DNA of 64,000 bases from Gerris lacustris (lineage: Eukaryota; Arthropoda; Insecta; Hemiptera; Gerridae). The notes below the pieces were generated by a model that had not been told where the DNA came from, did no database searches, and saw nothing but the letters and a program-made list of their open reading frames with translations. Position numbers and translations under genes: made by a program. The stretch is taken from NCBI GenBank assembly GCA_951217055.1, contig OX578284.1:14937687-15001686 (forward strand). The letters are read 5' to 3'. Numbering within the stretch: the first letter of the stretch is position 1; each line of letters opens with the position of its first letter. Positions 45,463-55,739 of the stretch are shown here, piece after piece.

Positions 45463-46762
45463 TGTTTCGGCCCATAGGAGGCGAACTCGTATATGGGTAC
45501 CGAAGGGAACCTAACACTCCAGAGGAGAGAATCCCTGTAGCAAGCTAAAGCCGGGAGAAAATAAGGCGTGCAGTAAATTAATAACAGAGTAATAAAAATG
45601 CTATGTAAAAGAAGTATAATTGAAAATGAAGCAAGCAGGCAATTGTTAATAGCAAATAACTAAGATTAATTTATATAAATATAATAATTATAACAATAAA
45701 ATTCTGTATGCATAACAATAAATCTTTAACAATATAAATAAATTAATAAGGATTAGTAATTACAAGGCGTTAATAAATAATAGCGTAATAAATAACAAAG
45801 CGTTAGGACGAGACAATACACAAGCAGGTTTAGGTTAGTATGCAAGTTGGAAGGGGTTAGTTAGTAGGGAAAAGGGACTTACCTTGCCTGGCTGGAACAC
45901 GGACAATTAATAAGACAATACAGGACGGGACTTCTGCCAGTCAGGAACAGGGACCTATATATAAGATAAATTAATTAACAACACACAAGAACTATAAACG
46001 AATCACTAACAACAATGGTAACAAGCTATAACAATATTTAAAGTAAAGGAGAGTGACGGGCCAGGTCACTCCACTACTATATTAATTTAAATGTGCGTTG
46101 ACACTGCCTGTCGCCTGGTCCGGAGGAATAGAGACGTCAGGGGTCCACAGTTCCGAAGTCGGGGCTTAGAAGCTGCACAGTTCAGCGACTTACGAGACGA
46201 AGAACCACCACTCAGTTAAGCTGAATCTATCCCGTTCATTAATAAGCGTCTTAAGCTGACGTTAAGCTGTACGTTAATCGGGCTCCGGTCGCTAACGTTG
46301 GCCAAATAGTATAAAAGAAACTTAAAATTAAAATAATAGTACTTACGCCGGCATGTTCGCTAAAAGGTAACCACCTTGGGTAGGTTTCTACCGGCCCGAC
46401 TTAACCAACTCAGCGCTGAAAGTGCGTGATTGGGAGCCGCTAGCAAGAGCTTTGTTTAGATGAAGTGGTGGAGTGTGAGTTGCACCCGGTGGGCCAAGGG
46501 AGGAGGTCTGCTGGATTGCGGAACCTCCAGTAAACCTATTGCAACCTTCCAATTTGTTGTTGTTTATGGATTTACGGCGCATCAGAGTCGTGCTAAATAT
46601 TGTTCCCCTGAATTGAAGATTATGTGAGAAGTGTTGTGTTGAACTGTGTTGTAATAATATATAATTATGTGCAAAGTTAGGTTTAAGAATTATGTACAAG
46701 GTATGTTAACAAATAAATAGTATTAATTAAAAAACATGCAAAGAATAGGCGGAGCCTAAACA
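45463..46762 (-). repeat. 5' LTR of the BEL/Pao element
   Basis: 1,300 bp and the source of the element's transcript on the minus strand. The boundaries are fixed by TG/CA ends, the adjacent primer binding site and the TTTTA duplication. It includes the second copy of the 103-codon minus frame (46388-46699). Confidence 0.96.
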
Positions 46763-47260
46763 TTTTATTTAATAAAATGATTGCAGGCTCACTACGCTCG
46801 CCTGTTATAAAAGTAATATTAATACAGGCTCGCTACGCTCGCCTGTTTATACAGCATTTCTACATAATCTTTATTTAATAATATTAATGCAGGCTCGCTA
46901 CGCTCGCCTGTTATAAAAGCATTACTGCATAATCTTTATTTAATAATATTATTGCAGTCTCGCTGCGCTCGCCTGTTATAAAAGCATTTCTGCATAATCT
47001 TTATTTAATAATATTATTGCAGTCTCGCTACGCTCGCCTGTTATAAAAGCATTTCTGCATAATCTTTATTTATTAATATTAATGCAGGCTCGCCTGTTTA
47101 TACAGCATTTGTAGTAAATATTTTATTTAATAAAATTATTGCAGGCTCACTACGCTCACCTGTTGTAAAAGTATTTGTACATAATAATTATATAATAAAA
47201 TGAATGCCAGCTCGCTGTGCTCGCCTTTTTATACAGTATTAGTACATAATCTGTAGCCTT
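46763..47260 (+). repeat. GCTCGC-core minisatellite, right part
   Basis: It continues the array at 37640-38364. Joining 38364 to 46768 restores a normal unit (GTAAATATTTTATTTAATAA, then AATGATTGCAGG), as also seen at 38070-38100. Several units here read GCAGTCTCGCT in place of GCAGGCTCGCT. Confidence 0.93.
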
Positions 47261-47319
47261 TAAAATTCCTTTAAACGAATTATAACATGTTATGCAGATA
47301 TGTAAAACTTTTTTTTGTT

Positions 47320-47900
47320 TTCTTTATATTGGCCGCCATTTTAAAAATATTATGTGTGAAATTTGAATAGTTGGATATTCCTTTTCTAGACTTCAAGAGC
47401 TTTAAATTGATGTATAACATGTCATACTGACTAAAAACTGTTTGTTTAGTCTTCCGCCATATTGACCGCCATCTTGAAAATATTAAGTGTAAAATTTTAT
47501 TAGTTACATATTCTTATCCTCCTCTTAAAGGCCTTTAAAACGATGTATAACACATTATGCTGGATATAACTTTTTATTTTAGTCGTCCGCCATATTGGCC
47601 GCCATCTTGAAAATATGAACTGAGAAATTTTATTAGTTACATATTCTTTTTCATCTCTTAAAGACCTTTAAAACTATGTATAACACATTATGCTGACTAA
47701 AACTTTCTTTTTTTGTCGTCCGCCATATTGGGCGCCATCTTGAAAATATTGAGTGAGGAATTTCCAAAAACTATACACTTCTCACAAATGCTGAGATGCA
47801 TATATTATGTGCCAAATTTCGTTGAAATTTATCAATTTTTATTCCAGTTATCGTTAGACAAACAAACACACAAACAAACAAACACACAAACAAACACACA
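47320..47900 (+). repeat. About 125-133 bp tandem repeat, 4 diverged copies
   Basis: CCGCCAT(A)TTG motifs recur at about 47333, 47454, 47587 and 47719, each with CGCCATCTTGAAAATAT and then TTTAAAACGATGTATAACACAT. The array ends in an (ACAAACAA)-type tract at 47860-47902. The 111-codon frame at 47713-48048 crosses this tract and is not a gene. Confidence 0.8.
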
Positions 47901-49940
47901 AACTTTTCAAATCCCTGTAATGAAGAACTCACTGCGCTCGTTCAAAAACACAAAATTATTCAAACTAAAATCACTTGAGGTTGATCCGACAAAGTTGACA
48001 CTAACAAAACCCGTCCTTTTTAACTGTTTCGTCACACACATAGGCTGACGGCTAAAATCAAGCAGCAACAGATATTTTTGAACGCCGGGAAGAAGGACGG
48101 TTTTTAGCCACACATCGACCGTTTTACCTGTACGGTTAAAACTGCCAAAAAAGAACGACGTTTGTGGCTACCTTTATATAATGGACATACGTAACTAGTT
48201 AGTTGCCACTTCACATAGGCCACATGCAGATACCCATTTATTCTGCAATTCCATATAATAGCATCAGCAGCTGAAAGCGTTCGTTTCCAGTAATAGCACA
48301 AAATGACTATAATTTCGTATCTTAATATCATGATGATTTAATGAAAGCTGTACATTTGGTACTGAGTGTATGTCAGAGGCATTGGGTTCTCTTAATTTCC
48401 CGGCAGAGCTTAAAGGTCAAATCTCTAAATCCAACTTTTGAATACGACTATAATTTACGAAAACAATATGTGTGACTTTCACGCATTAGAAGTGAAACTT
48501 AAGTTCTAGAAACAGTTGCTTTTATGTTCCCTTCTACATATATAATATAATTATATAATTATGTCACATAAATAATTAAGAGTTTAAATCGTTCCTAGAA
48601 GAAGCACGTAATTCAATTTTACTCGTATATCAAATCAAAGTGCTCCACTTATATACTATGTTCAGTTCACTGAAATGAGGATTTGTTAGTTCCAAGATAA
48701 AGAAAACACTAGAATTGTTATTACATAGATTTAATTAATAATGAAATAGCACAATAAACCTTATTTTAGTAATGCTTATTATATTCATCATTTATTAAAT
48801 ATGCAACGTACATATCAGAGGTCGGAGGATCGAGACTCGTCCAAGTGCAAGATTTTTTACAGGTAAATCAACTGCCAACATAACCCGGCAGTTGATAATA
48901 AATATATCACTTAGGCGAGTCTCGAAACACAAACTTCGTTCCATGCAATTTCGTTAATTTCAATTAAAAAATCTTTCACTTGGACGAGTCTCGAAACACA
49001 ATATTTGTTACACGATTTTGTTTCATCCAAACTAATTGACTCTACCACTCCTATAGAAGTTTCCAAATAGTGGCAGATACCAGCCCAGTTTAGCTTTAAA
49101 TTCAGCAATAATAAAGGAAATAATTAAGGGTTTCGATTTTCAACTACTTCGTGTGTTAAAGTTGCTGTATTTGTTTCCTTTTGCCACCTCCGCAGACTTA
49201 ATTAATCTAATAATTAAATATTAAATATACAGAGAGAAAGTTAAACAGACATATTTATCAAAATGAACATTTTAAAAGTGAATGATGTCGCTAGTTTATA
49301 TTATATAGGTGTAATAACTTTCAGGCTTTAGCTATATCGGTTTTTTCGGCTTTGTAATGTCGATAAGGGACTGACAAATCGGTCATTTCACGCAGCTGTG
49401 GTTGCGCCTAATAATGTGGAACATTTCTTACATCTCCGGGCATCAATACAGATATATCGGGATTGAACTTTGGTTCCATGCATAATAAATCATGCCTGTA
49501 CTTTGTTCTTCCCCATATTACTTTTTTTAGGAGAATAATATATGAGCACTCGAAATTGGATTTTGATTTTCCTTTACTAACTATGATAGGAAAAATAGGA
49601 CTAATAGGAGAAATAAGAATTTTAAAAATAATTTAGTGTATTTTTTTTATTGGATAACCTCTTAATATTACAACCATTCAAAGTTAACCATTTTTTTTTT
49701 TAACCATTCAAAATTATGAGATTACGTTTGGCTTTTAATTCCGGAATCATCATCAGATAAGTTGACAACTACTTAAATAATCATAATTTATAATTAAGTT
49801 TGTGACATAACGTCAGTCTAGTCTTTAAAACGTCTGTACTTGAAGTCATTAAAAATGTTAAATATTATTTGATACAATTTTAATCCAAACAGATTTCTTG
49901 ATTGGTCTTGATTAGAGACGAGAAGAATAATTATGTTAAA
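47900..49940. other. AT-rich DNA with dispersed repeat pieces
   Basis: No gene is recognised. 48110-48185 is inverse to 36864-36930. A near-duplicate pair lies at 48830-48870 and 48975-49000 (GAGACTCGTCCAAGTGCAAGAT, inverted against ACTTGGACGAGTCTC), forming a loose inverted repeat of about 20 bp arms. Confidence 0.45.
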
Positions 49941-49949
49941 TATGCATTA

Positions 49950-50275
49950 AGGCTAGGCGCAAACTGGCGACAAAACAGTCTGCAGACTGTCTGCGGAGAA
50001 TGTCTCCCGGTGCAAAAGACAATCGGAGGGCGACAGTTTTGTCACTGCAACCTCGCACACTAGCGACAAAACAGTCTGCAGACTGTCTGCGGAGAATGTC
50101 TACCTGTCTACAGGTGCAAAAGACAATCGGAGGGCGACAGTTTTGTCGCTGCAACCTCGCACACTAGCGACAAAACAGTCTGCAGACTGTCTGCGGAGAA
50201 TGTCTACCTGTCTACAGGTGCAAAAGACAATCGGAGGGCGACAGTTTTGTCGATGCAACCTCGCACACTAGAGAA
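49950..50275. repeat. Three tandem copies of a transposon-end-like unit
   Basis: GCGACAAAAC occurs at 49967, 50063 and 50167 (spacing 96 and 104). Each unit contains the perfect palindrome ACAGTCTGCAGACTGT and ends with GGCGACAGTTTTGTCGC-like text, inverse to its start. It begins with TTAAGGCTAGGCGCAAACTGG, which looks like a PIF/Harbinger terminus next to a TTA or TAA. The first unit lacks 8 bases (TACCTGTC). The 72-codon minus frame is a by-product. Confidence 0.8.
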
Positions 50276-50320
50276 AATAAAAAAAAAACATTCAAGCAGT
50301 CAGTTCTCATTGCTATCAAA

Positions 50321-50621
50321 ATGGATATAGTCGAAATTGCTGCTATAAGTGCTATTGTCGTTCGTCGAAGAAGGAGAATTAAGCGTCAAGACAGACATTA
50401 CTGGGTACATCCCACATTTACAGTACTAGAATAGTAAAAGGAAAGTTTTACTCTCTATATGAAAATCTACGAGAGAATCCAAAAAAGTTTCTTTCTTACT
50501 TTCGGATGAGTGTATTATCGTTTGATGAATTAATAGCTACAGTAAGAAGAGATTTAACGCACAAAGATACTATTTTACGATTGAGTATACCTGTCGGAGA
50601 AAGAGTCGCAGTCGTAATAAG
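50321..50621 (+). pseudogene. PIF/Harbinger-like N-terminal exon, frameshifted
   Basis: ATG at 50321 gives MDIVEIAAISAIVV, a basic RRRRRIKRQ-type run and HYWVHPTFTVLE, then stops at 50432. The frame resumes one base earlier as VKGKFYSLYENLRENPKKFL and SYFRMSVLSFDELI, ending ERVAVVIR at a good donor, AAG|GTAAGT (50622). The W-V-H-P, F-x-R-M and E-R-x-A-V blocks fit Harbinger-type proteins. A one-base loss near 50430 breaks it. I found no downstream nuclease exon. The adjacent end-like repeats support a transposon origin. Confidence 0.72.
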
Positions 50622-50639
50622 GTAAGTGAGCGAAATAAA

Positions 50640-52880
50640 CAAATGCTTTCATCTACGATTAGTGTCCCACATATTTATAATTGTTCGATTAATTGGTACT
50701 ATCGATTAGGGTGGGAAAAGATGGCTTCAGATCAGAAACCCTCTCAGTACATAATAGAGAATATAAGTTGTAATAATAGCCTAGTAAATAAAAAGTAAAA
50801 ATTATCTGATGGAGTGGTGACGTGAAGTGTGATACTGTGGTTATAATATTGTGAGAAATACAAGCAATGATAAATTAAATACCATTTACTTCCCTGTATA
50901 CCAAGGTAAAGTAATGGTTCAATATTTTCTGGATACCAGGTAAACCAGATAGATCCCAGATGCTAAGGATTTATCCGAATAGAAAAATTGAAAAAAATTC
51001 TTTGAAAGAAAATGGCCACTTAGGCCTCTTACTACATACGAGGGCTTCATACATACTAAAGATTTCTTAACCCTTCCACATAATTTTGAGGAAAAAGAGC
51101 CACTGTTTCCACTCCAAGCAGGCTTGCCAATCGAGCTGAAGGGGTCAAGCTTATATTTGAAGAATATAGGCTCCTTAAAGGTTGGTGATAAGTGAGTCGT
51201 TTGTATGGGAGGATTATTTAAGACACGTAATTAAAACTATATTGGTCTAAACACCAAGAGGACCGGACTAAGAGTTAACCCTGATCGGATCCGTGATCAG
51301 GTCACCCGGCGAGGTCTATGAACCCCCGCGTCAGCACTTCCTCTAATAAAACTGTACATTTTTAACACATGAATTAATATGGATTCTGCGTTGCGGGCAT
51401 GCCAGATTATTTATTTCTGAAAGTGTTCAAAGTGTCCTGAACAAATATACTATTTAATGTTTGTTAATTATTCTTGATAGGTAAGAGTCACAACCTGAAT
51501 GCATTAGATTGACTGAATAAAAAGGGAATGAATAAAATTGCGCATTAACGTCAAACAACCTTATTTTCTTTCACGATTTCTTCAAGGAAAATACATTGAA
51601 ATGAAAATAGCTTTATCCTGAACAAATAGTCGCCTCGCGTAGGAAGGTAATAATAACCTTTAGAAGGGTCAACCAAGGGACATTTCTATCTAGTTGAGAA
51701 TCCAATTCATTTTATTTCATATTTCAATGATAGGGTTCAAATAGGAGGTAGGAAAGCCTAGATTGCGGTCTCTAATCACGAGGTAGCGAGTCCGCTATTT
51801 TATCTTCTCCGCCTGACCACAGCTTATTTCATGTTTACTTTGATCCTTTTTCCATCCTTCCAAATGGCAATTCCAGTAAAATTAGACGAATCAAGATTCT
51901 ATTCAAAAAAATATTGGTATTGCATATTAGATTTTGATGTGAAATTATCATTTTGCTTGTTTATTAACAAGGTAGTGTATTTTTCACTGTAAACTTCTGC
52001 AAGCCAGTACAGTCTAGCCAAGAATCAGTTTAGAGGTCAGTACAGTCTCGGTAAACTTCTGTTCAAAACCATATCTGAGTTTGAGTAAACACAGACTGTT
52101 TAAAATGAGCATACAAATTATTTAACAAAGTGAGGATTTGCTGTTAACTGTGGGGATTTGCTGTTAACTGTGGGGATTTGCTGTTGGGAGTAGATCTACA
52201 TTATCTAGAGAGAATTGCATCTAATTTTGGATAAATACTAACGTTTCAAACTTGAGTACACACATTATTTCACAGGGTAGCTTTGTGAGATTAGAGTCAT
52301 AAAGTTTATAGCATTCAGAAAAGATAAGTTTGAAACTAAGCGAACACCGACATTTTAAGTTACGGGAATTCACAGATTATTTTACTGCGTAGGTTAGAGT
52401 TGGAATAAATTAGAGTTGGATAAATCTAAATTTTCCAGATATACTTAACATTACATATCATGCTTATATTAAGTATTATAATACGTAGGCTTCCGAGGCT
52501 AGACTCATTGATACATATAAAAAACCTAGTATGGGATAGTCATCAATACATTCTAGATTTTTAAATAAATACCTAAAATGTAGCAATATTGAGAATCGTT
52601 TAAGGGATAGGTGTGTCCGACATGTTTAAAGTCTGCATTTAGAATTAATTTCCAAAAGAAATGAAACATTAATGGATGACTTAAGTTTTCTAATATTGTT
52701 ATTGATCAGGGTGTAAATTAATAAAAATAGACTGTCAATTGATGTGGCACATAGCTTCCTCGCATCCTATCACGTACTTTATTGATTTTATACTTTTACT
52801 AGCTATTATTGTCTAATTTGTTTAATAACTGTTTCCCCCGTTTTATTAATATGTCAAAATTGTTTTGATTAACGTAGAAA
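50640..52880. other. Moderately AT-rich DNA without a recognised gene
   Basis: A stretch at about 51040-51190 (PHNFEEKEPLFPLQAGLPIE in one frame) looks more coding-like than its surroundings but has no known family or splice context I can prove. 52133-52185 is a 20 bp unit (GGGGATTTGCTGTTAACTGT) repeated about 2.5 times. The phrase at 52740-52765 is shared with about 11021-11046. Confidence 0.4.
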
Positions 52881-52884
52881 TTTA

Positions 52885-53119
52885 AAATTCAATTTTTAAG
52901 TTTTAGTAGTTTTCATACTACGGAAAGTTTAAATTTTAATTTAAATCAAATTATAATTATTATTTACTACGGGAATCTAGGACCCGTGGTTCAAATCCCG
53001 GCGCTGGAGTGTATTTTTCACTGTCTGTTTCCCGTAGTAAATAATAATTATAATTTGATTTAAATTAAAATTTAAACTTTCCGTAGTATGAAAACTACTA
53101 AAACTTAAAAATTCAATTT
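52885..53119 (+). mobile_element. SINE copy 2 in a 90 bp inverted repeat
   Basis: Arms at 52885-52974 and 53030-53119 are inverse with one mismatch that I can see. The centre holds only the 3' half of a tRNA-like head (ACCCGTGGTTCAAATCCCGG, a B box) and ATTTTTCACTGTCTG. The right arm is the SINE body shared with 18230-18290 and the copy at 53280. The 74-codon minus frame here is a by-product. Confidence 0.8.
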
Positions 53120-53279
53120 CGAATTGATTGTACAAGGTACAGGTACCAATTGAGTACTTTATAATTATAAGCGTTAATTCTTGGTTTAGTTCTAATGTCA
53201 TAAATATTGACTGTCTAAATGTATATGAATATTGAAAGCTTGGATTCTGGACTAGTTATCGATTACGGCAGTAAAAAAT

Positions 53280-53404
53280 CATTCTCCTGCGTAGCTTAGT
53301 TGGCTAGAGCATCTGCACTGGAAATACAGGAGACCCGTGGTTCAAATCCCGGCACTGGAGTATATTTTTCACTGTCTGTTTCCCGTAGTAAATAATAATT
53401 ATAG
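53280..53404 (+). mobile_element. SINE copy 3 with full tRNA-like head
   Basis: The head reads TGCGTAGCTTAGTTGGCTAGAGC (A box), then CTGCA-CTGGAAA-TACAG, an anticodon-like stem-loop with GGA in the anticodon position, then GTGGTTCAAATCCC (B box). The body ATTTTTCACTGTCTGTTTCCCGTAGTAAATAATAATTATA ends abruptly against a family D repeat. Acceptor-stem pairing is poor and the same body follows other copies, so I call it a SINE and not a tRNA gene. Confidence 0.75.
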
Positions 53405-53762
53405 GGTAGAAATTTAGCTAAAGTTAAAGAGCACAAACGGTTCAAACTAATCTGGGACTATCTGCGGGTAACTTTCGATAAACTATAAAAGTTTCATACA
53501 AATCAGATTTTGATTTGTATTTTTGAAGTTATGGGTGTAAATAAATGTATGTTTGTGCTCATGTGGAAAGGAAACCAAGGGACCAACAATGAGCTAAATA
53601 TGACATACCATAAACATTTCATAAAAAACGGACGTTTAGTTTTTAAGATATGTTGGTTCGTAAAAATTGACGACAGACCAACAGACTGACACGGAACCAA
53701 AAATTATCCCTGATGTATTAAACGGATTTCTGTCTTCCGTTACCTTCGGTAAGCTCGGAAGC
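53404..53762 (-). repeat. Dispersed family D copy
   Basis: It ends at 53734-53762 with the terminal hairpin CTTCCGTTACCTTCGGTAAG and CTCGGAAGC. It contains GACAGACCAACAGACTGACACGGAACC and the CTGCGGGTAACTTTCGATAAACTATAAAAGTTTCAT block found in the copy at 12230. Confidence 0.75.
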
Positions 53763-53880
53763 AATATGTATAACGAAGGGTGTCCCAAATAAATATATAC
53801 ACACTATTGTATATATTTGTTGTATAGTGTTTATTGAAATGCCTTTAATTTTCAATTTCGAATTATTCTAGGCTCTAGAC

Positions 53881-54910
53881 CAGGGGTTCCCAACCTTTTT
53901 CCTTCATCGACCCCTTTAAAAAAAATTATTTTCTTCATCGACCCCCTGCATTTTTCCATTAATATACAGCATAAAACTTTAGCAGAATTTTAAATATTGT
54001 ACTTAAAAATCCTAAAAGATAACAATTGGGTCATGGACACCCTTCCGGGGCCCGCTCTTACACGTCCGTTTTAGGGGCTTTTTCGGGGGCGTGTATCTTT
54101 TTTCCTATTCACTTTAAAAAAAAAAAAAAAAAATTTTTTCCCCTTTTTGCGAGACCTACGAAAAAGGTCTTTTGCGTCTGACCGCTGCGGTCGACTGTAT
54201 TCGTGTTATGCGGATAAAACGTTTTTTTCCCCCGAAAAACCCCATGGCCGAAAGCCCCATGGGCCCCGGAAGGGTGTCCATGACCAACAATTGTGCTAAG
54301 AACTTGGACAAAAAATTAGAATAAATTGGCTTATATAAGATTTCAGATAAAAGATATAAACTTGATTTCAGATGTATTGATACTGCAATTGGACAATAGT
54401 TAGATTTTTATTAATGTGGTCATTGTGTGATATATTGATTTTTTTTTTTTTTTAACATTTGGCCTGAAATTACTATCATTGTAAAGTCTCTATAGCTAAC
54501 ATAACATATCTCTTTTAATTGTTTTAAGTATTCAGTGTAAATTTAAAAAAAAAAATCAAAACAAATATATGTTCACCTGTACTGTACATTTGTAACAGTT
54601 CACTGAAAGAAATTCTTCTTAACTTTCTCATCAGTGGGGTGCGGATATCCGGCTTTTGCTATTAACAAAGAAATATTGTAAGTGGCTTCTAATCCACCAG
54701 CATTATTTACTGAAGTTGACGGCTTAAGAAATTATTTAATTTTCGTTGTAGAACGATACGAAAATTTTTCTTTTAGATTCTTGATACAATAAATCTTCAA
54801 ACATTTTAAATTTATCAAAGACCCCAAATAGATCCCTGGAATACTATAGACCCCTTTTAAATTTCAATAGACCCCCAAGGGGTCCACCTGGACCCCGTTG
54901 GGAACCCCTG
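53881..54910. mobile_element. 1,030 bp hAT-like element (non-autonomous)
   Basis: Termini CAGGGGTTCCCAAC are perfect inverses over 14 bases. CTCTAGAC is duplicated directly on both sides (53873-53880 and 54911-54918). Both the CAGGGGTTCCCAAC end and the 8 bp duplication are characteristic of hAT elements. Inner text repeats GACCCC-rich phrases near each end. No transposase frame remains. A second element is nested at 54029-54285. Confidence 0.92.
54029..54285. mobile_element. 257 bp element with perfect 25 bp termini, nested in the hAT-like element
   Basis: The termini GGTCATGGACACCCTTCCGG plus GGCCC are perfect inverses over 25 bases. AACAATTG is duplicated at 54021-54028 and 54286-54293. 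The interior is GC-rich at the ends and has an A run at about 54117-54132. The 8 bp duplication suggests hAT, P or a related group, but the GG start does not match the usual CA-type ends. No coding capacity. Confidence 0.9.
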
Positions 54911-54918
54911 CTCTAGAC

Positions 54919-55560
54919 AGACATAATTTAATTTTTTTGTCAAGGCCTGTTTTTAAACTGAGGTCCGTTCTAATACAGACATTGCTCTAAACGCGAAGCA
55001 ATGGAATCGCAAACATCACGAAACATTTCGTGACATTATAAATTATTAAGTGTGTGAGAGTATACATTTAGTAGGGACTGTATACTAAAATAAATTAATT
55101 CAATTTTTTTATTTTAGATTTAGTACATTGTAGATTTAAAAATTATTAACTTGCGTTATATTTGCTAATTAACAATTTGTGAACATTATAATTTATTAGC
55201 AGACCTAATGTTTTTATTTCCTAGTTTAATATTTGGGATTTTTAATGGCTAGTGTAGATTCGTGAATTTGTGAAAATGAATAGAGAAGAGAGCAGCCAAT
55301 TAAAATTTAGTAGTGCTTAATTTTATTTCTGGTTGGTTTAGGGTTTAGGGCTTAAGTGGGAGGGGTGACATGTTCATCATAACAGGCGCTCTATCAAAGT
55401 GTCCAGAGAATAATTGGGTTATGCCCTATTTGGACAAAGCTCTAAGCAAAACAGCATTCCAGACGTGTTGCTTTCCTGCCACACGTTCATTTCAGGTTAT
55501 TATATTATGAATTATTAGGTTAATCTGCATTTTTCGAAGCATAATTTTTTAATGTGTCCA
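54919..55560. other. AT-rich non-coding DNA
   Basis: No gene, tandem unit or terminal repeat was recognised. Confidence 0.45.
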
Positions 55561-55739
55561 GATAAAGCAGTGGCGTACACAGGGGGGGGCCCAAGGGGCC
55601 CTGGCCCCCCCCGAAATGATTACATACCTAAGACCCGCCATACACTTAAAACCAAAAAAACACAGTAATGACAGATGCATTCGAATTGACTGTAAATATT
55701 TTCCAATAAAAGGAATTAATTAAGTATTATCTTATGGTG

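Larger units (their letters stand above)
38365..46762 (-). mobile_element. Full-length BEL/Pao LTR retrotransposon
   Basis: This 8,398 bp element lies on the minus strand between direct TTTTA target duplications (38360-38364 and 46763-46767). It has two 1,300 bp LTRs that begin TG and end CA, a primer binding site directly after the 5' LTR, and one Gag-Pol frame of 1,779 codons. The only LTR difference I see is A at 38424 against G at 45522, so insertion was very recent. No envelope-like frame follows pol. It should replicate through cytoplasmic Gag particles and reverse transcription. The intact frame and near-identical LTRs suggest it was active recently, and it may still be. Confidence 0.97.

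Noticed and set aside
47713..48048. 111-codon gene
   Set aside because: It runs through the diverged tandem repeat and an ACAAACAA tract.
53280..53360. Functional tRNA-Ser(GGA)
   Set aside because: Acceptor pairing is poor, no long variable arm is present, and the same non-tRNA body follows other copies, so it is a SINE.
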